DNA from: Leptasterias polaris | Lineage: Eukaryota; Echinodermata; Asteroidea; Forcipulatida; Asteriidae | Length of the DNA stretch: 64,000 bases | Direction of reading: 5' to 3' | NCBI GenBank assembly: GCA_037783415.1 | Contig: JAZGTN010000003.1 | Coordinates: 642,501 to 706,500 of the forward strand | Shown here: positions 30,628-45,600 of the stretch, piece by piece | Numbering within the stretch: the first letter of the stretch is position 1 | Layout of the letters: each line of letters begins with the position of its first letter | The notes under the pieces: model-generated | Seen by the model: only the letters and a program-made list of their open reading frames with translations | Database searches by the model: none | Told to the model about the DNA's origin: nothing | Position numbers and translations under genes: made by a program

Positions 30628-33600
30628 GTAAGTCAAGCCATCAATATAAATTAATCCGTCAATCAATTGATCAATAAATCAATCAATGTCAATCTTTCAA
30701 TTTGTTCACCAATCAATTGATTAATCAATCAATTGGTCAATCAATCATGGTTAATTTCCCCATTGGTTGGTTCCCATTTGATGACTTGGCTGTTGGGCAA
30801 TTCGAGGTGTCGTAGATAGTGCCTGACAAGTTGCAGCCATCTTCTTACATCTAAACAATAAATTAATCAATTGATCAACTCAAGTGAACTCGGCCGTTGC
30901 TGTCAGTGGCTTTCCACTACTGTCATTACTCCATGATTGCTAGTAGGTCACTCTGGTTCAATGCCGTCCACATTTTTCCCTCCATAAACGCCCCAAGTTC
31001 ATGCGGGGAAATCAAACTCTACACTTCAACTGTTGGATTGTGTACACATGGCCAACTTAGTGCATGCATTAGCCCTAATTCTATTGTTGCACTCTCCAGC
31101 CCAACTTTTTTCTGTGCCACAAATTTCCACAGGAGATTGTGGAGACCAAGTCCACAGTACACAAGCCATGGGTTTCCCTTATAATACCCACTGTACAAAC
31201 ATAAGTAGTCCATGTCCCCAATGCCAGTCTGCCTAGAAAGTATGTGGCAGTCTGTGGTACCTGTGTGTAATAATAATAATAATAAGGGATTTATAGAGTG
31301 CCTTATGCAAGCTTCAAAGCGCTCTACAGTAAAACAATGAGTAAAAACCTAATTTAAAAATTTAAGTGAAATGGGCGAATTTAAGGCAAAAAGCAAATGT
31401 AACGGGGTTGGTGATGAAAATTTAATTTCACTTTCAGCATTTTTGTTGTTGTAATATTAATTAATTCCAATCATCCTATTTCAGTGAAGATCGGCTTACA
31501 GCATCCAGACCCCGTAGTAGAGACCAGCTCCATGGCCAGCGTACAGCCGCCCAATGTTTACTACCGTCTCAGCATTTCCGAGGAGGTGATCGACCGCAGA
31601 CAACTCTCGGCTCTGCAGTTGGAGTCTATTACCTATGCCTGCCAGCAGCATGAGACTATGCTGTTGAATGGAGAGAGGGCAGGATATCTCATCGGTAACA
31701 ATTCTGCTTTTATAGTAATCCTGTTAGTAAGTGGGATGTGATTCCACGTAACACCACATAACTTCACTTCATACTAACTGGCTCTGATGCTTTGTAATTA
31801 AGAGGGCAGAGGCACCTCTTAGCACCTCTATGAGGAAATTGTAAATTTCTGTTGTAACATTTTAATGGGCACCAAGGTAATGGGGGGATGGAGCCAATTG
31901 CCTCTGTTGCTTCCATGAAGTATCATGCCTGTAAAGAAGGCTATATCAGGCATGATAAAAGCCCACACCATGTGTACATATATATATCAGCCCTTGTATG
32001 CGATTAAATATTCCTACTTTTTCCCCAAGGACCAAATATCGACTTGCCTGCTATAAAGAATGCGTCCACTTAATCCCTTACTCCCTAGGCCCACTTGCCT
32101 ACAGGTAACCTGAAGTCCTCCAATATCCTCCTATGTCACTTCGCACCAACTTATTTGGACTTGGATAAGATCGACACCTGACCCAGTGATAAGCAATTGT
32201 TATTTGGGCCTACAAATTGTAGTAATTTGATACTGATTTGTTTCTAGGTGATGGGGCTGGTGTCGGCAAGGGTAGAACCATAGCTGGTATAATTCATGAA
32301 AACTACATGTTGGGGCGAAAGAGATCCATATGGTAAGTTCTTATAACCTTTATACACAATTTTAAAAACCTTGCCTCAACTTTTCTGCTCAGCTGTAGTT
32401 GGGTGTTGAGGCTGAGCGGTCTAGTGCACCAGAGTCAGGCTCTGGTGTTCATTGCACGAGTGTGGGTTTTAGTCCCAGTCATGGTATGTGTGTCTTTAAG
32501 CAAGACACTTAACAGAATTGCTTCATTCCTTCGGATGGGATAGTATAAAAGCCAGAGGTACCTTGTGTTGTATAATGCACATAAATTAACCCGGTAGACT
32601 TGTCAAAATGTGAGTTCGAGTTCCAGTCATGGCACATGTGTCCTTAAGCAAGACACTTAACCATAATTGCTTCATTCCTTCGAATGGGACAGTAAGCCAG
32701 ATATACCTTGTGTTGTGTAATGCACGTGAAATAACCCATTACACTTACTGTTAAGAGAAGGGGTTTCTGGTAGGGTTAGCTGCAGATTGCAACGCATCAA
32801 GGTGCTATATAGATGGGTCTCATGATTTAAACATACAGTGATGATTTCGAGGAAGTACCCCAAAAACTTTCGAGCGAGAGACGAGTTTTATCGAGTTTTA
32901 TCAAGGGGAAATTCAACCCCTCGAAAAGCCGCACTCCTCGCACGCAACCTGTTCGTAACCGCACGAGCCACATACATGTGTGTAGCTGTATAAATTACAG
33001 GGAAGCGAGGAGTTTCGAGGGCTCTTCGGGGATCACTGACCCGTGAAGACAAAGTTTTTTCGGTGCCATACCGCTGCTCTAGCGGCTACATTGAAAGGGT
33101 TTTGAAATGTGTAATACGTACGTACTTTGTAGCGAGGTTTACGTGATTTCAAAAGCGTCTTTGTTGACATAAAGAATGTATTAGATTGCCATATGCGGGC
33201 ATGTGAATCGGTACTGAAAAACGCGGAGATTTCCCTGTCAGAATTCGTTGTCTTATCACGATCTCCGGTCCACAAAAATTGCCATCTATGATTTTGATCG
33301 TCCCATGCTACTTCAGTGTCACATGTCCTTTCTTTATGGTGTGTCACTTATTCAATGTCCAATTGATTTTGATTAAAAACTTGCTGTACGCGAACGCGGC
33401 GATGGCCGACGAACCAGCGTGCATGACATCGTTCGTTACGTTACAGGTAACAAATTCACGGCTTGGCCGCAGGATTTGGTCTCAAAATACGGCAATGTAC
33501 AGAATGCGTGAACATTATCGGAATCGCGCTACTTGCTACATGTAACTAACACTCGCTGAGCCCCTGATCAGTGCTTGCACTGCGCTTTCTGAGCCATGCT

Positions 33601-36600
33601 GCGCTGCGGCGACGGCATGGGTAATTAATGAGGCCCTTTTCAAATCCAAAGCTTTTGGTTTTGATTGTGAACTAGGTGGGCACGATTCTTGGAATGCGAA
33701 GACCCACACACACCTGGCTTTATTGTCCTGACTAAGAACAGTGAAACTACTATTTACTGAAAGCATTTGATTTAATGGAGGTTACGGTGATCGTAGAATT
33801 CCTGCACCTGGAAATTTGTTAATGGTTTGTAGAATTTCCCGCCCGTATAATTTTAAGCACCTGCTCTGTAGAATTCCCGTCCCGTAATTTGTTTTAATGA
33901 AGTAAAATATTGAATTCCCGCCCATGTAGTATTTTTTTTCCCGTACGGTACTAGAATTCCTGCACCTAAAAATGTTTAAATGGTCTTGTAGAATTTCCCG
34001 CCCGTATATCTTTAAGCACCTGCTCTGTAGAATTCCCGTCCCGTAATTTGTTTTAATGAAGTAAAAAATTGAGGTCAGATTTTACGCATGAACGCTCCTC
34101 GCAAGGCACTGACCGCTTGGAATTTTGGGGACAAAATGATAGCGCTCGACATCGCTCGAACCTCGCTCGAACTCGCTCGAACTCGCTCGAACCTCGCTCG
34201 AACACTACCCGCAAAACTCGAGGGTGGTAAACAGGTGATTTGCGTGTACACGTTCCTCGTATGGGTACTTCCTCGCAATCATCACTGTAGCTCTCCATAC
34301 CTGTTGCAAAAATAGTAAGGGCTTTGATACACCCATTCCAATGTGAAAAAAAACGCTCTATAAGCGTATTAAAGTGCGTATTAAAGTGAAGAAAAACCAT
34401 GCCCCAATTTTTAGCCTTCTATTCTACATGTATCACCCAGGAGGTTCAGGGGACAGTATCTGTCTGGCAAAGTGGCCAGCCAGACTTGCAATTTGTTTTC
34501 AAAGATTTTTTTTAAAGGATTTACCCGAGTTCATTGTCAATCAGGTAAAGTTTTAGATACCTAAACATTACTTTAATGCCCCTTGAAATGTTCCAGACAG
34601 ATAGAAGTGCCCTTTCTGTGGAAAAGGGTACCTTTAGTCCTTGGGAGATGAGAATATGAGGCCTGATATTTGATATTTATTTTACTTACAGGTTCAGCGT
34701 TTCCAACGATCTCAAGTATGATGCTATGAGAGATCTTAAGGACATTGGTGCTAACATCCCTGTACATTCCCTTAACAAGGTGAGAGTTCAATCTAGTCAT
34801 AGCCATGGTACATTTGTAAAAGTCACACTCACAATGTGGCGTTATGTGGCCGTGTACACCAGACTCAAGTTCTGGGGCCAATTTCATGGCTCTGCTTGCC
34901 GTAAGCAAAGAATCGGCGCTTACGAAAGCGGGGAATTCCGCGCTTATGTCAATCTTATTTCACAGGTTAGCAGGGAATTTTTGCTTGTGCGCTTGCGTAG
35001 TCCACATTACTAGGCATTCTTCACTTACACAGCTAGCGCAGAAATTACGGCGCTTGCCCTGTATTCGGCAGTAAGCAGAGCCGTGAAATTAGGCCTTGTT
35101 GGCTGAGTCATTAGAGCTTGGATTCGAATCCTGGTCATGACACTTGTGTCCTTGAGCAAGACACTTAGCTAAAAGTGCTTCTCTTCATCCTTGGGGAAAT
35201 GGCTACCTGTCAGGGCAGAGATGGTTCTTGTAAATGTTTGAGCGTGGTGTGCTGCATACTTGGCAGCACAGGCTGTATACTCCCCAGAGAGCTGAGATGG
35301 TTTAAGGAAATAAATAGATGGCCCAGTGACTAGAATAATATGGATCTTGGGTGTCAACATTTTGCAGATATCAGCATGGTATAAATGTCCTTTATTGTTA
35401 TTATTAATAATGTGTGCAGTTAAGTCATAGGGATGGAATATGCTAAGATTATCTTTGTGCATGGCCACAGTTGTGAGTACACTTTTTGTTGCCAAGAGAC
35501 CATTCAGAACAACAGAGAAATGTTGGTTGACCGTCGTTTTGTTCTACGTTTCAGTTCAAGTACGTCAAGATCAATTCCCATTCCAATGGCTACGTCAAGA
35601 AGGGGGTGATCTTTGCTACCTACTCATCTCTGATTGGGGAGAGCCAGGCGAAGCACAATTACCACTCGAGGCTCAAACAGCTGCTGCATTGGTGTGGAAA
35701 AGAGTTTGACGGTGTCGTATCCTTTACAATGAAATTCCTTTGACCAAGACCAGTAAGCTTGTTGTTTCACTCGTCTTCCAGCAAAGTTCCTTTGTAGTCT
35801 CATTTTTGTCGTTTTCTTTTCTCTTCAATTACAAAGTTGAATGTTCTATTCGAAAAACATGTTTTGGGTTTTTTTTTATAAATAGAGAACTCCTTGACTT
35901 GCAATACCAGCTTATCTTTGACGAGTGCCACAAAGCCAAGAACCTGGTTCCGGTCGGATCGTCTAAGCCCACCAAGACCGGACGGACAGTACTGGAATTG
36001 CAAAACTTGCTACCCAAGGCCAGGGTTGTGTACTGCAGCGCAACAGGTGAAATATTGGCACTAAATTGCCAGGACTGAGACACTGCAGACTTTCATCTGA
36101 ATTCAGACTTTTTTATGTCTGCCTTGTGAAAATAAAGGTTGAATGGCTTCTGTCTGGCATCCCCGAACAAAGCTATTGAACAAATAGGGAGGCCTTGAAG
36201 GGGCCATGTTGTCATAATCTTTTAAAGATCAATTTGGAATAGTTTGTCTCCCTCCATTACCAATTACATGCTTGTAAGATTCCTGTTTACTTGGGTGTAA
36301 GATTTGGAGGGTACAGCAACGGGCGTCAAGCTCATATGCACTGTGTGTGTCATACTTGACATGCAGGTTGAGCAAGATTGTCCCACAAAGATAACTGCAG
36401 GTTTCCACTTAAACATTTGAAGCTACAAGCTCTGGGCCCAATTTCATGGCTCTACTTTCATATCTCTGCTTAGCACAGAATTCTGTGCTTACAATGCTGT
36501 CTGAAGTACATAATTTTTCGCAATAAGCAGAGCCATGAAATTGGCCCTGCTGTTTTATGGATTGTCCCCCCGTACTCAACAGGGATGGCCTTGGCACTAA

Positions 36601-39600
36601 ATCAGATTTGCTTTTACAATGTTTAAATATCACACCTGTCTATGAATCATCCATAATTTAAATTTTTTTATTTTTATTTTCATGACAGGAGCTTCAGAAC
36701 CCAGGAACATGGCCTACATGTCACGACTCGGGATCTGGGGAAAAGGAACGCCATTCATAGACTTCATGGCTTTCATCCAGGCAGTGGAAAGAAGGTCAGT
36801 TTTGTAGGGAACGGGGCTTTTTGTCCCCCGTTTGTCACGAGTCAACACACAGTGACACACAATGTTGTTGAACTCTTCCTGCACAGAACATTTCTGGCAT
36901 GTTATCACGTTGGCCGCTATACACGCATTGACACTTCATAGATGTGCGTTCCTTCATGGTGTCCGTTCCTTCATGGTGTCCTTGAAAATTTATGTCACAA
37001 TGCTCATTATTTGTTTAGGGGTTAAGAGCACCCCGCTCAAGCTCTGTTGTTTCTGATTTAAGGAGTGTGTGTGTTCGAGTCCGGGCTGTGGCACTTGTGT
37101 CCTTGAGCAAGATACTTACCATTATTGCTTCATCCTTTGAATGGAACGTAAACCCGTAGGTCCAATGTGTTGTGTAATGCATGTAAAAGAACCCAGTTTT
37201 ATTGCCAAGAAAAGGGGTTTGCCAAGAAAAGTGGCTGCTGAATGCGCCGCAGTACCTTGTAAATAAATTGGTCTAATAATTCAAAACAAAGCTCTGCTTA
37301 TCCTGTTGAAAAACAAATATTGAGCTCTGTGATATGCCCCTAGTGGTATGATAAAGCACTATATAAGAACCCACTATCATTATCATTAAAAATGGTGAAA
37401 GACGGCTTCAATGTTGAGATTGATTTGTCTTGCAGGGGTGTCGGTGCCATGGAGATTGTTGCCATGGATATGAAGCTTCGGGGTATGTACATAGCGAGGC
37501 AACTCAGTTTCCAGGGTGTGACCTTTAATGTCAACGAGGTGATTCTCACTCAAGAGTTCAAAAAAATCTACAACAAGGCCGTCAGACTGGTGAGTTATCA
37601 CTGATGAATTCGTACCTGTCTAACCATGCAGAATCGGTTCTTACAAATAGACCCCTTGCATATGTCGGCACACTCGCAAACAGCGCCCTCACTGGGGCAA
37701 TTGCAAAAGGAGGCAGATCATTGGAGGCAGCTTTTCTTGCTGCGTTGTGTGTTATGCAAAGGGTCTATAGAGCAGGCAAGTCTTATGTCAAACACATTTG
37801 GGAACCCTGTGTTCTCACGCACATTGCTTTAACCACTGCAAACAAATTGGGGATAGGTTTACGGGACGGACGTTTTTTAATGCCTGGAACAACTTCAGAT
37901 CTTCCTCATTTTTTGCTGGCAGCCGGATGGCTGACGTTTATATTCACCCGAACCTTCCAGTGTGTAGCGTACATAGGCAGGCACCTACCGTGATACACTT
38001 ACCGTTTCACACATAGAAAGAGCGACAACAGGTTCTGGACAACATGCCTTGTAAAATCTTTTTCAGGGGGTTTATGTGTAACCTCTGATTCCAGACCTTT
38101 GTTTTGTTGCTGTACAAATGTGGCAAACAAGAATGGACAGGCTGCCACCATCCTGAAATGTTGAGTTGTTAACCATCACTTCTTCTCAGGAGAATAGTTC
38201 TTACAAGGAGAAGACTGTCGTCCGAATATTTCAACTATGTTTGCTTTAGACAATGTCAGGACTCCAGCAGTCACCTCGTTAAAAACTTACCCCTCTTGCC
38301 ATTAATATTATTTCAGTGGTTAGCCGCAAGGGAGAGATTCTTGAAAGCTGCCGATCTGATTGGTGCTGAGCAACGCATGCGCAAATCCATGTGGGGGCAG
38401 TTCTGGTCTGCCCATCAGCGCTTCTTTAAGTATCTCTGCATCGCGTCCAAGGTGAAGCATGCAGTCCAGCTGGCCAAGGATGCCGTCAAGATTGGAAAGG
38501 TAAGCTTTGGGCACATGCCTCCTTGTTGGAGTTGGGTTTTTCATCCCAGAAGAATGTTTTGTTTGGGGTATAAATCATAACATAGCTGAACATCAAAAGA
38601 CTGGGAACGAGCAGTTCGGTTGGTACGCACATTAAATCATTTGAGTAGGGTGCCCTCTAGGGATTGCTGATTGCTGATTGCTGATTGCTGATTGGTCAAT
38701 CCCGAGTGCCACGCGTACACAGGGCTTGATTTTTCGGGGGGGGGAATCCAAAAGACCACAGGGCTAGTAGCTCAAAATGTTTCCTGGGCCAGATTTTATT
38801 TTACAAGACCACAATTAAAATGAGAAAAAAACTTTCTGACAATCCAACATACATTTAACTGAATTGATTTTTACAAGCTCTAAGAGGAAAAGAGAAGAAT
38901 TACCTCATTTGTCTCTATCGGTATTAAAGTATTACTTCTTTACTCAATGGAATTGAAAGGTGAGGTATAATTATTCATTAATATTCAATTAGTATTCACT
39001 TAAACGACTCGGGGACTGCCGGACTTGTCCATTAATGAGTTTACTAGCCTGAAACTAAAACTACTGGACTGTGGTCCAGTGTTAACTTTGCACCCTGGTA
39101 CATAGCTGTGCATTTGCATTGTTTCATTGTCGTGTTAAAGGGTATGCACAATATTTAAACTATAAATGTTCACAGATTTGTGCATAACTTGATATAAAGA
39201 TGGCCATAGTGGTAAAATTCCGTTGAAGTATTTGCTCCTGAAAAAAGAAATGTATATAGTTTTTGAGAAATGAATAAAAACAATTAGTATTGATTGCACA
39301 AGTCCATAACCTGATGTTTAAAAACAATGAAAACATATAATTTAAAAAAATGTTCACTAAGTCTTGTGACTCTCTGGAAACTTTCACAGGTTTGTCATTT
39401 CATGTAAATGTTGGGTCACTTAAAGTGCTGATACTGGTCTTTGACGACCGCTAATGTTGCCCAGGTGCTTTCACTCTAAGATGGCGACTCGATGACGCCA
39501 GTGCAGATGGCCCATTTCAATCTATGTCAATGTCTACATTGAGGAGGTTTTGTAATAGACCCCTTGCATATGACGTCAAACTCTTAAAAAGCGCCCTCAC

Positions 39601-42600
39601 TGAGGCCAAAAAGCGCCCTCACTAAGGCCAAAGGAGGCAGATCATTGGACAATAGGTGTTCTTTGTGCGTAAAATCGTGCGTGCGACCTCAGCGTCCGTG
39701 TAGCGTTTCGCGTTATGCAAGGGGTCTATAGTGTGTGTTACTGACCTTTATATACAGTGTGTAGTCATTGGGCTTCAGTCCACTGGAGAGGCTCGAACTC
39801 TGGACGCATTGGAAGAGGCTGGTGGAGAACTCAATGACTTTGTGTCAACTGCAAAGTGAGTACCTCGAATAAAAACACTTATCTAAATGTATGTATCTAC
39901 CAGGAAACAGGTTCTTGTATGTTAAGACTTCAATTATGGATGCAATTTTTAATCCTTGAGTTGTCGTGTCGTGAGCGGATTAAATCGGCCCAATGTTTGG
40001 CCAATGTATTGGGCAGAGCCTGTCAAACACACAGTACTTCTTAGGACCTTGACATCTGCTGCAAAAAAATTAATCATCTGTTGCTCCTCAATAATGGAAC
40101 AGTCTACCCACAACCTTATGTTTTTCTCCTTCTCCACAACTGTTCAAGAATGGTCTTATTTAAGCAAGAGGATTATGCCTGATGATTTTTAAAATCATTT
40201 TGAAACAGTTTGTCTCCCTCCATTACCAATTACATGCTTGTAAGATTCCTGTTTACTTGGGTGTAAGATTTGGAGGGTACAGCAACGGGCGTCAAGCTCA
40301 TATGCACTGTGTGTGTCGTACTTGACATGCAGGTTGAGCAAGATTGTCCAACAAAGACAACCGTGGGTTTCCCTTCACTATGTTTTGCACATTTGTTGGA
40401 CAGACTAGTAAATCCAACTTGTTTAGTCCGTAGACATTTTTACTTTTCGGTATGTATTTGCAAGAACTTTAAAATCTCTCGTCTCGTTCTCATTCGTTTG
40501 CTTCATTTCACCTTAAAATAAACACAATTTTTGAAAACTCAATTTGGTTTTTTTCTTTCTGCAGGAGTGTATTCAGCTCATTAATTGAAAAACATTTCCC
40601 AGCTCCTAATCGCAAGAAGACGGCCGACATGCTTGGTCTGAACAGTCGTAGTGGAGCTAGCAGTCCTGCCTGGAGCGATAGCAGTAGAGGTGCAAAGAGA
40701 AAGAGAGGTACACAAAAAAAACGCCCCCAAACCCCTAAAACTTTTGAGGTCACAACCCTTGGGGATCGTCTCAAATGTCAGATCATTTGGAACTTTCTAA
40801 TCAGAACATGTTCCCGTCCTGTTGTGAATATTTGGTGGTCCCAGCGGCATATTCACATTTGGACATTCTGCCAGGTGTGCTTGTCCCACATGTTTGAAAA
40901 TATTACCACTCTCAGATAAAACTAGCTTGTGGAGGCAGTCTCATTGACCCTCTGTCTGCTGCAACCATAATGCACATCGCACACACTCATGAATAAATTG
41001 TTACAGACCTCATTCACATTGTACAAGTTATTACATGGGGGTATTAATGGGAACCATCAGCCTCGGGGGAAAGCAGTTAAATGATGAGAGGTGCTATGCT
41101 TTCAGCGTTGATGCCTTGTACACAAGTCCGTTAGCACCTGTCCACAATTCTAGGCTTTAAAGGGGCTGTGTCGTCATAATCGAGGCAGGCCTGTGGCTGT
41201 ATGTGGCATTATGAACTCTTACCCAATTACAGCATGCGTGCGCTCTCTTCCTATATATGATAGGGAGGGAGGGCGCGCTCGTATTGTAACTTGGTGGGAT
41301 TTCATAATTCCACCGACAGGCCTGTTTAATCATGATGTTTGGATTGCAAAATCCTGCAGCTGCAGGCAAAGACGTCATTAACGACGGATACCTGGTAATC
41401 TGACTATTCACATGTAGATAAATTGACCAATGGACTGAAGCCCAAGCAAGCCAAGCATTGGTGGGAGGAAGAAAGTAAAGAGAGCAGCAGTCCAAGCAAC
41501 GGCACAAGCACCGCAGCAGAGAGTGACGACAGCATCGCCTTACTGCTGTCTAGCGACAGCGAAGACGAGGACGGCTCGTCGTCAAGAGCGTCATCAAATG
41601 ACGAGGACGACTTCAATCCGTTCGGAGACAACTCTGATGATGGTAAGTTTTTCTCAAAGATTTTTCACTACAAAATCAATGTTAATAGACACAATCGGCG
41701 ACTGCAGTCACGTGACCCATAATAGGTACACAATGTAAACAAACCAAGCAAGCAGCGCGCGGTGTGAATGGAAACGCATGGCTGCTTGCGAGCGCTTCTA
41801 CCGTAAGGTGGGAAGCAGCCATGCTTTTTCCATGCTCACTGTGCATTGCTTGCTTGGTTTGTTTACATTGTATACCCAGTACGAGTCACGTGACTCCGGT
41901 CGCCGATTGTGTCTATTGTTTTATGGCTAACAGTAGGTTCTGCAAGACAATGATTATTTCTGATGGTAAGTGCTCTTTTTGTGCAACTCACCCTGAAACA
42001 ATTAAGCATTTTTTTTACACGATTGCACGTTTGTCAAGACATTCTTGATGAACTTATAGAACTGGTGGGAGAAAGTTTTTCATAATGCCATTCAATTGGA
42101 GTATAAAGCTATTATTTTATTTGTATAGATGTACATAAGTCTGAGGTATTGTTGGAATTTTATTGTTATTTTTGGGTGGGCTATGAAAGCAGTCTCTAAC
42201 TGTACATTCAAGAACAAGAAGCCTAATATGACCTCCTTTCTGAACTTAATTAAGGTTCTCTGCAAATTGGAAAAAAAATTGCATTGGACAAACAAATGTT
42301 TGTACAAATTTGATAACAAGTGGACTGGTCTTAAAAATGGCCTTTTCTCAAGAACAGAAAAGTGAACACCTTGCTGAAGGCAATACAACTCAGCACAGAA
42401 AGGGGGTTCTTTAGTTCTCTGCAAAGAGTGACAAAATCCAACAATTATTTTTTCTTTTGACTTCATTCTAGACCCCTGGTTGACTCGAAAGATCAAAGAC
42501 AAAGCAAATAAGGCCAAGAAGAAGAAGACGAAGAAGAAGAAAAAGGAAACCAATACGTTGTCCCAGACACTGAAGATGGACCATGAAGAAAGGATGAGCA

Positions 42601-45600
42601 ATGCTCTCTATGCAGCTGGTATCATTCCAAAACCCAAAGCAACGCCATCAGCTGATATCAGGTCGTCAATACCTGCAGGTGAGGGGAACCAGACCAACCG
42701 TTCTAGAATAGACCCTTATGAATGGACGATTGTTAATGAATAAATTGTTTGCATTATTTTTTTGTTACAACATTCAGTAGCTACTGAGATGTAGCTTACT
42801 TAATGCTAGCAGTATGCTGTATTAAAAATGTGTAATGCCTGGCAACGTAAGTAAATAACTAGGGCCTATTCTTTCACATATGTCTACTAACAATTCTAGA
42901 AGAAATGACTGCAGTCGAGGCATACACAAGTTCAAAGCTGACCTCCCAAACTTTATTTTGGTCACAGTTTGAACTTTCAAAAGTACATTTTATGGTCAAA
43001 TGGTGTGCTGTGTGTAACCAATACAGAAACATTTTAAGACAGGTTTTTGAAGTTTTTGAATTATGAGACTGATTTTTGTAGCACCTTTTAAGGGTTTACA
43101 AACTGCAACATGCAGCAGCCACTGCCAGAAGCACCGGGACAAACCCCTTCTCTAAAAGCGTGCATTACACAACACAGAGGACCTACGGTTTTATGTCCCA
43201 TTCGAAAGTTACGCCCCATCTAAAGGACGAATCAATAATGGTTAAGTGCTTTGCTTAAGCTAAGGACATAAGTGTCAAGACCGGGACTTGAATCCACACC
43301 CTGCAGCATTGCTTCATCCTTTGGATGGGGCGTAACTTTCGGATGGGACATAAAGCTGTAGTTCCTGTGTGTTGTGTAACGCGCGCTTTTAGTGAAAGGG
43401 TTTTTTCCCCAGTGTTTCTGGCAGTGGCTGCAGCATGCGCTGCAGTACCTTGTAAACCCTTATAAGGTGCTACATAAATCACATGTGTCAAAACCGGGAC
43501 TTGAACCCACAATTTACTGACCAGAAATGCCAGAGCTTGAGGCCTGTGCTCTTAACCGCTCGGCCATGACACGCCATGCCATGACACGCCAAGCCATGAC
43601 TTGCCAACAACAATATGAACAATGACTACCAACACAATCTCATGTGTGACAAATTGACAACGTGATGTAATTTGATCTTGATTCCAGCAACCAACTCGAT
43701 GCTCCTTCCAGGCATGGACTCCTACGAGAGGGCCATCTTAATGAAGCAGGAACTGTTGGACATGTGCGATGAGGTGGGACCCTACCTTCCCAATAACACC
43801 CTGGATGAGCTCATCGATGAACTAGGCGGACCACAACATGTTGCTGAGGTACATTGAGTCTCCATGGCAAAATAGAAACCCAATTCAGAATCGGCATCGC
43901 GACAACCTTGTCAGTCATTTCATGGATCAAACGACTTATGTTTGTTGTACTTTGCCATCATAATCTTGGCCCAAATTCATAGAGCTTCTTAACCACTTTA
44001 GGGCGGTATTTTTTAGAACTTTTTGTTTTTTCGTTTTTGAGAATATCACTGTCACAATGAAACCCAAACTAAGCAAAGTAAAGACATAACATTTTCTCAT
44101 AAAATGCTCCAGGATTTGCTGCTTTATTTCAACAAAATATAAATATATATTTATACTATATAAATGTCCACAGTATCTCAGTGTGGAATCATTCATGCGT
44201 AATAAGGTGTCATTTGCTGTCGAGTGGTTGAGCACAAAAAGTAGCGAAGCGTGAAGTAATATTACCAGCCAAAATACCGCATACTGACTGTGATTGGTGC
44301 TCTGCATAAAACAAAATTTGCATGTCTGTGGGTTACCAGATGTCTTTTTATCCTTCTGTTAGATGACTGGCCGCAAGGGTCGGGTAGTTCTCAATGATAG
44401 AGGTTATGTACATTATGAATCCCGCAGTGAGTATGACATACCGCTGGAAACCCTGAACCTGACCGAAAAGAAGAGATTCATGGATGGAGAAAAGGTATGG
44501 TTCCCGGACTCCTCCAGGGATGAGAAATTTAAGGCTCTATCAGAATACGGAGATTTTTTTTTATGGCCTATTTTCCTAAACCTTAGCTTGGGCTTGGTCT
44601 TAGGCACTATCGGTTATTTGAGAAAACGTGTGTTTTTATTACAGGACCACAAACAGGAGGGCCCAAGCCCGGTACCAAGGCCCAAGCCTGAACGCAAACC
44701 CAAGCCCAGTAACAAGGCCCAAGCCTGGTACCAAGACCCAAGCCCAAGCTGTGGTTTCAAAAAGGGCCTCTGTCTGCATGATGAATAAAAAATCCTTTAT
44801 TTTCCTCGGATATGATGAAATTTTGTTCTTTGATCTACTTTTCTAGTGCTTAAATTGCTGTTTTCAAAAGCTCCTTGCCATCTATATAACTCCAGGGGTT
44901 ACCAGAAGGTGGTAATGCCATCATTTCATTATAAATACCTCCTAAAATTGTGATTCTAGTTTGAGACTTTCTCGGCAATGACTCTCACTCTGCTCAAATT
45001 GAGAAAACAAATATATATACAGACCTTCGTTTATAGAAATACAAGGAGCTCTTTTAATCGCTCTCCTGAGAATACTCAGGAGCTCAATTTGAGCTCCTCA
45101 AATCACTCTTCTTAGATTGTCCAGGAGCTCAATTTGTTTGGCTTGTGTAACAGCATATATTCAGTTTATGATTACTAAAATATACAATAATTTTGTCAAG
45201 AGAAATCATAGATAAAAAACAAAGGATAACTCTAAAAGCAGCCCACAATTAATGACAATTTCAATCACAGTTTCCACCTACTACGTAACTTACTATAATC
45301 CCTCAATAAAGATGAGTCGATGCATTCGTGAGTTGAATCATGCCCTACTTACAAACGCACGTTATGACTATGTGACTGTGTTTACATGAAGTCAACATGT
45401 GTGTGATGTACACACATTTTGTGCATAAAATCGCCCCATAGTCCTTTGCGCATATCGCACGCGACATTTTTTAACCGCTGGCCAAATTTCCGTGATAACT
45501 TATGGGCGACATTAAATCCTAGGCGCTTGGCCACCGAGGTGCACACGTGCATTCTGCGATCCCGAAAATAAGTGTCACGGGGTAGGGAGAATTTGACCAC

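Noticed and set aside
37604..37993. 129-codon open frame on the plus strand directly after SBNO1 exon 11
   Set aside because: It starts in the intron 15 bp after the donor, runs through a MITE, and matches nothing known. The exon 11 to exon 12 junction restores the conserved protein without it.
42092..42601. 169-codon open frame on the minus strand
   Set aside because: It is antisense to SBNO1 exon 16 and its flanking intron; the Phe-rich start is simply the complement of the lysine-rich coding run. No family resemblance.
44495..44788. Frame running on past SBNO1 exon 18 through CCCAAGCC repeats
   Set aside because: The family sequence continues in exon 19 (46103..46238) after the donor at 44495. 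The read-through is low-complexity intron sequence.
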